A DNA stretch of 44,066 bases. Origin: JAKAGZ01 sp964412105. Lineage in GTDB: Bacteria > Bacteroidota > Ignavibacteria > Ignavibacteriales > Ignavibacteriaceae. Shown in pieces: positions 7,497 through 15,419 of the stretch. Numbering within the stretch: the first letter of the stretch is position 1; every line of letters begins with the position of its first letter. The stretch is taken from assembly GCA_964412105.1 (NCBI GenBank), contig CAYPNM010000028.1:1-44066 (forward strand). Reading direction: 5' to 3'. A program made the translations under genes and the position numbers. Below the pieces are notes generated by a model, which had not been told where the DNA came from, searched no databases, and saw nothing but the letters and a program-made list of their open reading frames with translations.

Positions 7497-9143
7497 ATGT
7501 TTAAGAAACATCCAAAAGGGCTTTACGTCCTATTCTTTACTGAAATGTGGGAGCGTTTTGGATATTACCTTATGGTAGGAATTCTTCTCCTTTATCTAAC
7601 GGATTCTACTACAGGTGGAAAAGGTTTTGATGTTAGCAAAGGAGCCGATATTGTCGGATCATTCATTGCCCTTGTATATCTTACACCCTTCATTGGTGGA
7701 TTGTTGGCCGACCGATACCTTGGATATTTGAAATCAATTTACATTGGCGGATCCTTGATGGCATTGGGCTACTTTGGACTCGCCTTTCCCGGTGATACTG
7801 CTTTATACATTTCCCTTGGAATAATCATTGTGGGTAATGGGTTCTTTAAGCCGAATATCAGCACACTTCTTGGCATTATTTACAACAAGGATGAACTTAA
7901 AGCCCTCAAAGATAATGCATATAATATATTCTATATGGGAATTAATATAGGGGCATTAGTCTGCAACTTTGTTGCTGCATATCTAAGGAATAATTACGGT
8001 TGGGGTTATGCTTTTGCTGCTGCCGGTGTTGGACTGATTTTCGCACTATTGTGGTTAACATCGGGTTTAAAACATGTAAAATTCGCCGATGTAAGAAAGC
8101 CTATGCAGAAAGAAGATATGCCAATGAAAGGCATATTCTTATATGTTTTTTTACCTGCAATTATTTTTGCAATTCTCGGGTGGGTAATTCCCGGTAATAT
8201 CTTTGGTTCTAATTCCAACGATGCTTTTATATTTGCCTGCATTCCCGTTATTGCATTTTATGTATCAATCTTCTGGAAAGCACGTGACCTGGACAGAAGA
8301 AGCGTAGGGGCTTTATTATTTATTTTTGCTGTATCCATTATCTTCTGGACCATTTATAATCAGAATGCAACCGGACTTACAATCTGGGCACAGAGCTATA
8401 CGAACCGTGAGATATCCGGTATACTGGAAAAGCCCGCAAATGCAATTGATATGCTTCAAAGTGTTACCACAACACCACGCGAGGTACAAAAAGTTGATTC
8501 AACATTGACCCCCATTACGGATGCTAACGGTAACCCTGTAATGGTTATGGGACCCGATCCATATTTTTTCAACCTTCCGAAAGCCGACTGGCCTCCGCCC
8601 GGTAAAGAAATCAAACTTGCCAATGCGGAGTTGTTTCAATCGATTAACCCGTTTTTCATAATTGTGTTAACTCCGCTGCTAGTAGGATTTTTTACCTGGC
8701 TTGCTAAACGAGATAAAGAACCAACCACCGTCGGAAAGTTTGGATATGCAATGTTTATCTCCGGTATTTCCTCTCTTGTAATGGTTTTCGCAATTATGTC
8801 CGTTCCTTCAGTCTATACCCATAAAACTGCGGCTTTCTGGCTATTTTTAACATACGGTATTTTTACGGTGAGCGAACTATTCCTGAGCCCGATCGGTTTA
8901 TCACTTGTGTCAAAAATTGCTCCTCCGAGAACAACGGCTTTAATGATGGGAGGATGGTTCCTTTCCACTTCGCTTGGTGGAAAAGCTGCAGGAATTATGG
9001 CAAGTTTCTGGGATAGTTTTGATGATAAAAGAATTTTCTTTTTGATTTTGACAGTCGCCGCTTTTATCGGCGGTGTCTGGATTTTCTCAAGAATTAAATC
9101 CCTTAATGCTGTGGTGACTGAAAGAACCGGCTCACCGTATTAA
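7497..9143 (+). CDS. Proton-dependent oligopeptide transporter (POT/PTR family MFS)
   Basis: This is an inner-membrane proton-coupled di/tripeptide symporter. The POT signature ExxERFxYY is present as EMWERFGYYLMVGIL (residues 16-30), followed by FIGGLLADRYLG and GNGFFKPNISTLLG. About a dozen or more membrane helices are evident across 548 residues. A hydrophilic insertion around residues 300-380 (YTNREISGILEKP to KLANAELF) is typical of the longer POT proteins of Bacteroidota. The start is supported by AAGAGG seven bases upstream of ATG. It is monocistronic, with its own strong terminator at 9162-9195. The related homologue dtpT cannot be assigned by symbol from this alone. Confidence 0.93.
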   Translation: MFKKHPKGLYVLFFTEMWERFGYYLMVGILLLYLTDSTTGGKGFDVSKGADIVGSFIALVYLTPFIGGLLADRYLGYLKSIYIGGSLMALGYFGLAFPGDTALYISLGIIIVGNGFFKPNISTLLGIIYNKDELKALKDNAYNIFYMGINIGALVCNFVAAYLRNNYGWGYAFAAAGVGLIFALLWLTSGLKHVKFADVRKPMQKEDMPMKGIFLYVFLPAIIFAILGWVIPGNIFGSNSNDAFIFACIPVIAFYVSIFWKARDLDRRSVGALLFIFAVSIIFWTIYNQNATGLTIWAQSYTNREISGILEKPANAIDMLQSVTTTPREVQKVDSTLTPITDANGNPVMVMGPDPYFFNLPKADWPPPGKEIKLANAELFQSINPFFIIVLTPLLVGFFTWLAKRDKEPTTVGKFGYAMFISGISSLVMVFAIMSVPSVYTHKTAAFWLFLTYGIFTVSELFLSPIGLSLVSKIAPPRTTALMMGGWFLSTSLGGKAAGIMASFWDSFDDKRIFFLILTVAAFIGGVWIFSRIKSLNAVVTERTGSPY

Positions 9144-9161
9144 AGGAAGATAAATTACTCA

Positions 9162-9195
9162 AAAAAAAGGCTGAATGAGAATTCAGCCTTTTTTT
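9162..9195 (+). terminator. Strong intrinsic terminator after the POT gene
   Basis: A perfect 15-bp stem (9162-9176 with 9181-9195) has GGCTGAAT at its core and a GAGA tetraloop, flanked by an A run on the left and a T run on the right. It begins 19 bp after the transporter stop and can work in both orientations. It separates the transporter from the next gene, which therefore needs its own promoter between 9196 and 9223 or read-through. Confidence 0.9.
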
Positions 9196-9223
9196 ATTTT
9201 AAATTGCAATTATTTTAATAAGT

Positions 9224-10840
9224 ATGTATAAAAATTACTTTTCCCTTAACAGGCTTGCTTTAGAATTAAACAAAGAACTGGAAAGTTGCTCACTGGTAAC
9301 AGCTTTTTCTCAGGAAAAGAATAAGATTGTTTTAGAGTTTATTAAATCAGCAGAAAAGATGTATCTTGAAGTATCTGTTGAGCCGGGCTTTCCATATATT
9401 AATCTGAAAAAATCATTCAGCAGAGCAAAAAAAAATACCATTGGTTTTTTTACAGAATATCTCCCTTCCAAACTTGTACTAATTGAAATTGCAGAAGACG
9501 ACAGAATTGTGAAATTTACTTTTGAAAAGTTCTCAATTTATTTTACAATCAGGGGAAAATATACAAACCTGCATCTGGTTGATGATATCGGAAATATTTT
9601 TTCTTTCAAGAATGAAAAAGGAGCGGTTGAAAATAAATTTCTAACGGAGTTAAAATATCATAATTTTATCAATATTTTTAATCGCATTGAAGGTTTATCT
9701 GGTACCACTTCCCTCTCAGCTGATAAATTGAAAAAAGTATTCCCTGTTATAGGCAAAGAAATAATAATGGAAGCACAAAGAAGAAAAAATGATTTAATCT
9801 CTAATGTTAAAGAGATCATTGCCGAGATAGAAAATAAGCCTGTATCAGTTTTTATTGAAGATTCTACCAATGAAGTTCATATTGCTCCTTCAACATTCCG
9901 CATATTTCCTTTTACAAAGAAGAAGGAATTTAATCAGCTGATTGAAGCGCTGAATTTCTTTCTCAGCAAGCATTATTTCCTGGACGAGTTTACCAGGGGG
10001 AAAAATATTGTTGTAAAGCATATTTCAAAAGAACTGGAGAAAACGAGTTCCAAAATAAATAAACTGCGAAACCAGCTCGACAATAAAAGTAAAGAAGATG
10101 AGTATCACAATATTGGAAATCTTTTATTAATAAATATAAATTCGATTAGAAAAGGAATGGATAAAATAGATGTTGAAGATATTTATTCAGAGAAAGGCAG
10201 TATAATTATTAAATTAATGCCGGATCTTTCTCCCAGAAAAAATGCAGATTATTATTTTGAAAAAGCTAGAAATGAAAAAATCAGATTTGAGAAAAATAGT
10301 ACCTTATTGAAATCAGCCATTTCAGAATTTAAAAAATTAAATGACAAAAGAGAATTAATTACCAAATGTGAAACTATTGAAGAAATAAATGAGCTTATGA
10401 AGGAATTAAAAATCAAACAAAAAAATAAGAAGCCTGAAAAAGATAATATTAAGATAAAATTTAAACATTACCTGCTCGAAGGCAAATATCATTTATATGT
10501 TGGAAAAGATAGCAGGAATAATGACCTGTTAACAACAAAATTTGCAAGACAAAATGATTACTGGTTTCACGCGCGTGGAGTCTCGGGTTCACACGCTGTT
10601 TTGCGAGTTGATAATACAAAAGAAGCAGTTCCTAAAAACATTTTAAAGGCTGCGGCATCAATTGCGGCATTTCATAGCAAAGCTAAAACTGCCGGACTGG
10701 CGCCTGTCTCATATACATTTAAGAAATATGTAATTAAGAAAAAAGGCATGGAGCCTGGAAAAGTTGCTTTGTTGAAGGAAGAAACGCTGCTAGCGCATCC
10801 TGAAATTCCAAAGAATTGTGAATATGTAACAGAAGAGTAA
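9224..10840 (+). CDS. rqcH: RqcH/Rqc2-type NFACT protein (ribosome quality control)
   Basis: RqcH binds split 50S subunits carrying stalled peptidyl-tRNA and recruits tRNA-Ala to add C-terminal alanine tails that mark nascent chains for degradation. The NFACT-N domain occupies about residues 1-200, and the catalytic-type DR pair is present as DDRIVKF (D93, R94). A coiled-coil segment runs from about 262 to 400, rich in Lys and Glu. The NFACT-R domain follows from about 410 with the hallmark DYWFHARGVSGSHAVLRV (residues 445-462). At 538 residues it is near the usual 510-570. No clear Shine-Dalgarno precedes ATG 9224. The name rests on domain order; alanine tailing is known for the family and not shown here. 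Confidence 0.88.
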   Translation: MYKNYFSLNRLALELNKELESCSLVTAFSQEKNKIVLEFIKSAEKMYLEVSVEPGFPYINLKKSFSRAKKNTIGFFTEYLPSKLVLIEIAEDDRIVKFTFEKFSIYFTIRGKYTNLHLVDDIGNIFSFKNEKGAVENKFLTELKYHNFINIFNRIEGLSGTTSLSADKLKKVFPVIGKEIIMEAQRRKNDLISNVKEIIAEIENKPVSVFIEDSTNEVHIAPSTFRIFPFTKKKEFNQLIEALNFFLSKHYFLDEFTRGKNIVVKHISKELEKTSSKINKLRNQLDNKSKEDEYHNIGNLLLININSIRKGMDKIDVEDIYSEKGSIIIKLMPDLSPRKNADYYFEKARNEKIRFEKNSTLLKSAISEFKKLNDKRELITKCETIEEINELMKELKIKQKNKKPEKDNIKIKFKHYLLEGKYHLYVGKDSRNNDLLTTKFARQNDYWFHARGVSGSHAVLRVDNTKEAVPKNILKAAASIAAFHSKAKTAGLAPVSYTFKKYVIKKKGMEPGKVALLKEETLLAHPEIPKNCEYVTEE

Positions 10841-10865
10841 TTTGAATATAGGTTTAATTTTTTTG

Positions 10866-10894
10866 TTGACAATATCTCGATAATTTGGTTTATT
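10866..10894 (+). promoter_or_regulatory. Candidate TTGACA promoter of small membrane protein 1
   Basis: TTGACA (10866-10871) is followed after 17 bases by TTTATT (10889-10894), and the ATG is 79 bp from the -35 box. The same arrangement recurs upstream of the second copy. This is a sigma-70-like layout; the -10 box is weak. Confidence 0.4.
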
Positions 10895-10944
10895 GATTTC
10901 TCTAAATTTTGACTTAACTATTTTCTATTAGTAAGCGTAATTAA

Positions 10945-11130
10945 ATGATCTTTTTAGAGATATATATAGCGCTTTGTATTATCTTTTTTCTAATAACACT
11001 TATATTATTAAAAACCGCTCCCACCGGCTGGGAAGATAAAAATGGATTTCATCTGGGAAAGGAAAATGAAAGAAACGATCAATCAATTCGCAATTCGACT
11101 CAAATTAAATCAATCAAAAAAGCTGGATAA
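10945..11130 (+). CDS. Small single-pass membrane protein, GWED..GFH family, copy 1
   Basis: The 61-residue protein has an N-terminal membrane helix (about residues 2-22, FLEIYIALCIIFFLITLILL), then PTGWEDKNGFHLGKENE and a short basic, polar tail. It aligns without gaps to the second copy over about 45 residues: FLEIY, CxIFFLI and GWEDxxGFH are shared, and changes are conservative (K/E, I/L), as expected for selected protein sequence. I do not recognise the family. An in-frame stop upstream fixes the start at ATG 10945. A terminator-like hairpin overlaps its 3' end. The cytoplasmic or periplasmic side of the GWED motif cannot be set from sequence. It is probably real because the coding similarity extends over a duplicated unit. 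Confidence 0.7.
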   Translation: MIFLEIYIALCIIFFLITLILLKTAPTGWEDKNGFHLGKENERNDQSIRNSTQIKSIKKAG

Positions 11131-11151
11131 TAAATAGAAAATCAGCTTTTT
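11117..11151 (+). terminator. Terminator-like hairpin at the end of small protein 1
   Basis: AAAAAGCTG (11117-11125) pairs with CAGCTTTTT (11143-11151) across a 17-base loop that holds the stop codon of copy 1. The T run at the end gives it the form of an intrinsic terminator. The loop is long, so the call is moderate. Confidence 0.5.
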
Positions 11152-11293
11152 CTGGGCTCATTTCTTTTAATCTCTATTTCTTTTTATTCAATTCTTATCA
11201 TCTTTATCTTAAAACTAGTTTAGACATTGTTCACCCCCTCACCCACGTAATTTTGAATGGGTTTGCAAAAGACAGGATCGCCTAATTTTTTTA

Positions 11294-11322
11294 TTGACAA
11301 TACCACCATAATTTAGTTAATT
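11294..11322 (+). promoter_or_regulatory. Candidate TTGACA promoter of small membrane protein 2
   Basis: TTGACA (11294-11299), a 17-base spacer and TTAATT (11317-11322) repeat the layout seen before copy 1. The -35 box is 80 bp from the ATG at 11374, against 79 bp for copy 1. Conservation of both spacing and box supports a functional promoter duplicated with the gene. Confidence 0.42.
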
Positions 11323-11373
11323 AATTTTCCTAATTTTTTGATTAAACTATTTTCTAATATTAGGCTTACTTAT

Positions 11374-11625
11374 ATGCTGTTTTTAGAGATATATCTGGGG
11401 CTCTGTGTCATCTTTTTTCTAATAATACTATTATTATTAGAGAGTTCACCCGTTGGTTGGGAGGATGAAGATGGCTTTCATATGGCAAATGAACAGGAAA
11501 ATCTAATAATATTTCCTCTTAAAAAGAAAATAACAATCAACCAACCTGCAATTCATTTAAAATTAAGCTATTATAAAAAACTTGAAAATAGAACTTCAGG
11601 ACATCCAATCACTTTAAATCTGTGA
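11374..11625 (+). CDS. Small single-pass membrane protein, GWED..GFH family, copy 2
   Basis: This 83-residue paralogue of the protein at 10945 has a membrane helix at about residues 2-22 (FLEIYLGLCVIFFLIILLLL), then PVGWEDEDGFHMANEQEN and a longer basic tail (PLKKKITI, KLSYYKKLENRT) that copy 1 lacks. I start it at ATG 11374 because this matches copy 1 residue for residue; a TTG 36 bp earlier in frame would add MIKLFSNIRLTY, with no counterpart in copy 1. The family is unknown to me. The tandem arrangement, the separate promoter and divergence confined to the tail suggest two related but distinct small membrane proteins. A cluster of hairpins follows it. Confidence 0.72.
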   Translation: MLFLEIYLGLCVIFFLIILLLLESSPVGWEDEDGFHMANEQENLIIFPLKKKITINQPAIHLKLSYYKKLENRTSGHPITLNL

Positions 11626-11634
11626 ATTAAAAAA

Positions 11635-11766
11635 CATTGCCGCGAGAGAGAAGAGCCCTCCAGGGTTTATTCCCCACTCCTCCGTTCAGCGGCAATGGAT
11701 CGCTAATAGTAGATTTGAGTCAACAACAAATCTGATTAGCCAAATCTTATGCCATGGAATGTTGGC
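11635..11766. ncRNA. Hairpin cluster, candidate structured RNA (strand unknown)
   Basis: CATTGCCGC (11635-11643) pairs perfectly with GCGGCAATG (11689-11697) around a 45-base interior with a CCC/GGG helix. Immediately after, GCTAAT (11702-11707) pairs with ATTAGC (11735-11740), enclosing AGATTTG (11711-11717) with CAAATCT (11727-11733). A second CAAATCT at 11741-11747 could replace the first, giving a possible alternative fold. GCCA/TGGC (11751-11766) then leads into TCTATTTTT. It lies between convergent gene ends. It could be an ncRNA, a compound terminator or an interspersed repeat. No known RNA family is recognised. Confidence 0.45.
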
Positions 11767-11876
11767 TCTATTTTTATATAAATGAAGCAGTTATCTGATA
11801 TTCATTATTCTTTTTTGAGAGATGGAATCAAATTGAGACAAAGAATAAGCCGAATTTCTAAATCAGATTTAACCGA

Positions 11877-12992
11877 TTATGCCTTCATCTGATTTAGGAG
11901 AATTTCCTTAAAAACATTCGTGCCCCTTTCAATTACTGAATCGGAAGGAAGAAATCTTGGATTATGTAAACCGAATCTCTCTCCTTGTGAAGTGCCAAGC
12001 CAAAACATAAAAGAAGGAAATTTTTGAGAGAAGAACCCGAAATCTTCACCCGTCATTTTATAACCGCAATCAATAAACTTAAATTTATTCGATAATTTTT
12101 CGGACAGACCATTATATAATTTTTCATCCACGATAACTTCAGGATAATGCGCACCCAGTTTAATCGCAGAATCCACTCCCGTTTCTTCTTTCAGTTTGTT
12201 AAGAATTAGCTTAAGGTTTTCTACATAATTGATTACATTTTGTTGACTTAAGCCGCGAATACTTCCACTTAACATAGCACTGCCAGGGGCAATGTTTCTA
12301 ACATTTCCTGCATTATAAACTCCAATCCCAAAAATGAACGGCTCACTACTTTGTTCATCCTGTTCATCGATTTTATCAAGAAATTTTCTCATTGCATTAA
12401 ACGCATTTTTGCCTTCATTTGGAAATGCGACGTGTGCGCTGACACCTATAAAATGAATATCAATCTCAAGTGCTGAGGCAAATAAAACTCCTTTCGTGCT
12501 TGCTACGGCGCCTTCTTCGTATTCATCTGTTACATGCAAAGCAAACGCATTTTCAATATTGTAGGAATTAAAAATTCCTGTTTTATAAAATTCCATTGCC
12601 CCGCCGCCGGATTCTTCAGCGGGCTGAAAAAGAAAAAGAATATTCTGATTAATACTTTCTTTGATTACATAGGTCAAAAAAGAATATAAAATAGAAGTGT
12701 GAACATCGTGTCCGCATGCATGCATACAATTATTGGTGGATTTAAATTCAATTTCATTTTCTTCCATAATTGGAAGAGCATCAATATCAGCACGGTATAA
12801 TATATAACTGCCGTCATTTACTTTATATTCTACTAATAAACCGGTTTTATAGGGAGTATGAATCTTAATTTTGGAAAAGTTATCCAAACCTTTAATGTTA
12901 TCGATCAATAACTGAGTCGTCCTTATCTCGTTAAAAGATAATTCAGGATTTTTGTGCAAAGTATGTCGTAATTCTATTGGGTTTAAGCTCAT
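11877..12992 (-). CDS. M20-family amidohydrolase, probable N-acetyl-diaminopimelate deacetylase
   Basis: This is a metal-dependent M20 peptidase-type amidohydrolase. Ligand motifs are RADIDALPI, HACGHDVH, QPAEESGGGA and the late LGTSQGERFGLHNPRF with a final histidine. It has the catalytic plus lid-domain layout and 371 residues, normal for hippurate hydrolase and YkuR-type enzymes. Because it ends an operon with dapA, dapB and dapH, the likely role is removal of the acetyl group from N-acetyl-LL-diaminopimelate. That role is inferred from context; a general N-acyl amino acid amidohydrolase is the alternative. It begins 3 bp after the second aspartokinase ends. No signal peptide is seen. Confidence 0.85.
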   Translation of the reverse strand: MSLNPIELRHTLHKNPELSFNEIRTTQLLIDNIKGLDNFSKIKIHTPYKTGLLVEYKVNDGSYILYRADIDALPIMEENEIEFKSTNNCMHACGHDVHTSILYSFLTYVIKESINQNILFLFQPAEESGGGAMEFYKTGIFNSYNIENAFALHVTDEYEEGAVASTKGVLFASALEIDIHFIGVSAHVAFPNEGKNAFNAMRKFLDKIDEQDEQSSEPFIFGIGVYNAGNVRNIAPGSAMLSGSIRGLSQQNVINYVENLKLILNKLKEETGVDSAIKLGAHYPEVIVDEKLYNGLSEKLSNKFKFIDCGYKMTGEDFGFFSQKFPSFMFWLGTSQGERFGLHNPRFLPSDSVIERGTNVFKEILLNQMKA

Positions 12993-12995
12993 AAT

Positions 12996-14183
12996 TCATA
13001 AATTAAACATTTTGATCAAAGCCTGCATTGCATCATTTTTATATTTTTCTTCAACCAGGCAGGATATTTTTATTTCAGAGGTTGTTACAAGTTTTACAGG
13101 AATATCTTTCAATGCATTGAAGTATCTGGCTGCAACACCGCTGCTTGATTTCATACCAATTCCCACAATTGATACTTTTGAATAACCGCTGTGGTACTGA
13201 ATATTTAATTTTGGTAAATCCTGAAGAACTTCAGAAAGAGCCTGCTGAAAATTGTGTTTTTCATCTTCAATTATTGTAAAGGAAACATTCAAACCGCTGT
13301 TGCTGATAACAGAAATCATATCGACGTTTAAACCGTGTCTGGCCACACTTTCAAAAATATCGTGAACGATAGTATAATCCAGCGGGAGTTTAGAAATAGT
13401 GACCTGCGTTTGTTTATCCATTGCACTTAATCCGGTAACGCTGGGCTGTTCCAAATAATCATCAACCACGTAACTACCCTCCTCATCTGAAAAAGTTGAA
13501 CCACAATAAATTTTAATATTATACTTTTTTGCTATTTCCACTGATCGGCTATGAAGCACTTTTGCGCCAAGACTGGACATTTCAAGCATTTCATCATAAG
13601 CTACGTTATTTAATTTTTTTGCAGCTGCATGTATACGAGGATCAGCGGTATAAATTCCTGCTACATCACTGTATATTTCACAACCCACATTCATAGCTGC
13701 AGCAAGCGCAACAGCGGATGTGTCCGAACCCCCTCTTCCTAATGTAGTGATCTCTCCTTCTTCAGTAATACCCTGGAATCCTGTAACAATGATTGCTTCA
13801 AACTCAGTCAAATATTTTTCAAGTTTACCAACTTTGAGATTCTTAATTCTGGCTGCATTAAAATCATCCGTGGTCAATATTTCAAGCTGAAAAGCATTCA
13901 AGGATTTACTTTTAATTCCGATATCATTTAATGCTATGGACAACAGCGCCGCAGTAACCTGTTCTCCCGTAGTAAGCAGCATATCCAGTTCTCTAGGAAC
14001 GATATTGCTTGTGATCTCTTTTGCAATACTTATAAGATTATCCGTCGTTTTACCCATTGCCGAAACGACAACTACAAGTTTATTACCTTCATTTACTCTT
14101 TTGGAAATCTTTTCAGCTATCTTTCTGATTTTGTTAGTATCGGCTACTGAACTGCCGCCATATTTTTGTACTATTGTCGTCAA
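12996..14183 (-). CDS. lysC: Aspartokinase, second tandem copy
   Basis: Aspartate kinase makes L-4-aspartyl phosphate, the first step to lysine, threonine and methionine. The N-terminal kinase domain shows IVQKYGGSSVAD, VVVVSAMGKTTDNL, LGRGGSDTSAVALAAAM and EIYSDVAGIYTADPR, followed by two ACT-type regulatory domains (about residues 260-395). At 395 residues it matches monofunctional enzymes and has no homoserine dehydrogenase domain. It lies 3 bp after the first copy, so the pair is certainly co-transcribed. The ACT region is closer to the classical lysine-inhibited form (VARHGLNVDMIS, then VGIGMKSSSGVAARYF) than that of its neighbour. Confidence 0.94.
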   Translation of the reverse strand: MTTIVQKYGGSSVADTNKIRKIAEKISKRVNEGNKLVVVVSAMGKTTDNLISIAKEITSNIVPRELDMLLTTGEQVTAALLSIALNDIGIKSKSLNAFQLEILTTDDFNAARIKNLKVGKLEKYLTEFEAIIVTGFQGITEEGEITTLGRGGSDTSAVALAAAMNVGCEIYSDVAGIYTADPRIHAAAKKLNNVAYDEMLEMSSLGAKVLHSRSVEIAKKYNIKIYCGSTFSDEEGSYVVDDYLEQPSVTGLSAMDKQTQVTISKLPLDYTIVHDIFESVARHGLNVDMISVISNSGLNVSFTIIEDEKHNFQQALSEVLQDLPKLNIQYHSGYSKVSIVGIGMKSSSGVAARYFNALKDIPVKLVTTSEIKISCLVEEKYKNDAMQALIKMFNL

Positions 14184-14186
14184 AAA

Positions 14187-15404
14187 TCAGACCTGCTCTT
14201 CAATCCACTTCTTATGCATAAGCCTTACTCCATTTTCAAGTTCATTTTTAGGAACAAGAAACGACAACCTGTACGAAGTTGTTGATATACCGGCTACATT
14301 AATTTTTTCACTATCAAAGATTCTGAGTGACTCAAGCAGTATCCCATTATTACGGTTTAATCCCTCACCAATTATTGATAATGCGCTTAGATCATAATCG
14401 AATTCAATTTTATTCTTAAATTTATTCACGAGGTTGGATTTAAAGCTTTCCCACCCATAAATATTTTTATATGAAACAACAAACGAGGCTTTTGATTTTA
14501 TGCTTTCTTTTTCAGTTTCAGTAACATTTAATTCTTTTATGCTGATTTGCTTTTCTTCAAGCAGCTTAAGGAGATCATAAAATTCTTTATCTTCCTTATT
14601 GTATGAAAGAATTATTCTCACCACTTCATTTTCATGAACTATACCGTTAATCCCCTTCGTTTCTCCGGAAGAAATAGTTTTTATAACTGTCTCCTTACCG
14701 GGACTAAAAGTACTTCTTGCGTAAATAATAATTCCAGCTTCTTTCGCAAATTGCACGGCCTGTGCATTCAGTACTTTTGCACCCGAAGTGCTCATTTCCT
14801 GCATTTGCTGGTAAGATATTTCTGTAAGATGTTTTGCTTCTTTAACCAGTGCCGGATCAGCTGTATAAATGCCGTCTATATCTGAATAAATTTCGCATCT
14901 CTCAGCATTCAAAGCCGCTGCAAGAGCAACTGCAGATGTATCTGAGCCTCCGCGCCCGAGAGTGGTTATATCTCTTTTATAACTTACGCCTTGAAATCCC
15001 CCGATGACAACCACCTTCCCTTTTGCCATTTCATCCTGAACACGAATTGGCCGAACTTCAATAACCCTGGCATCCGTATGCCTGTCATTTGTAATTATAC
15101 CCGACTGTGAGCCTGTAAGTGAAATTGCATCAACACCAAAATCATTCAAAGCCATACACAAAAGAGACATAGTAATTCTTTCGCCGGCACTTAATAACAT
15201 ATCCATTTCACGTTTGGGAGGATCTGAAGAGACACTATGAGCTAATTCGATAAGCGAGTTAGTAGTTTTACCCATTGCCGATACCACCACTGCGATCCCG
15301 AATCCTTCATTTTTAACGGCAGCCACCATTGCCGCAATTTTTTTTATTTTTTCGGGATCAGCGACACTGCTGCCACCATATTTCTGAACTATAATCTTAT
15401 TCAA
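14187..15404 (-). CDS. Aspartokinase, first tandem copy with a divergent regulatory region
   Basis: The kinase domain is intact (IVQKYGGSSVADPEKIKKI, VVVSAMGKTTNSL, LGRGGSDTSAVALAAALNA, EIYSDIDGIYTADP) and very like the next gene. The C-terminal third (from about residue 265) is divergent: LLEEKQISIKELNVTE and LSIIGEGLNRNNGILLESL replace the usual ACT signatures, while an ACT-like fold still seems likely. At 405 residues it is full length. The two copies may respond to different end products (lysine versus threonine or methionine), but this is inference. It follows dapH by 15 bp. Confidence 0.93.
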   Translation of the reverse strand: MNKIIVQKYGGSSVADPEKIKKIAAMVAAVKNEGFGIAVVVSAMGKTTNSLIELAHSVSSDPPKREMDMLLSAGERITMSLLCMALNDFGVDAISLTGSQSGIITNDRHTDARVIEVRPIRVQDEMAKGKVVVIGGFQGVSYKRDITTLGRGGSDTSAVALAAALNAERCEIYSDIDGIYTADPALVKEAKHLTEISYQQMQEMSTSGAKVLNAQAVQFAKEAGIIIYARSTFSPGKETVIKTISSGETKGINGIVHENEVVRIILSYNKEDKEFYDLLKLLEEKQISIKELNVTETEKESIKSKASFVVSYKNIYGWESFKSNLVNKFKNKIEFDYDLSALSIIGEGLNRNNGILLESLRIFDSEKINVAGISTTSYRLSFLVPKNELENGVRLMHKKWIEEQV

Positions 15405-15419
15405 AACCTTGTTCCCGGA

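Larger units (their letters stand above)
10858..11515. repeat. Tandem duplication of a promoter plus small-gene unit
   Basis: Two copies of a unit of about 230 bp (10858-11085 and 11286-11515) share the promoter region, the 5' leader (CTATTTTCTA before both starts) and the first 45 codons. Similarity includes the noncoding leader, so the duplication copied a whole transcription unit. About 200 bp of unrelated sequence with no recognisable gene separates the units. Confidence 0.75.

Noticed and set aside
11294..11373. TTG start at 11338 for small protein 2
   Set aside because: The 12 extra residues have no counterpart in copy 1, while ATG 11374 aligns exactly.
13936..14397. 153-residue plus-strand frame over the aspartokinases
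   Set aside because: It overlaps two well-supported genes and shows no domain of its own.
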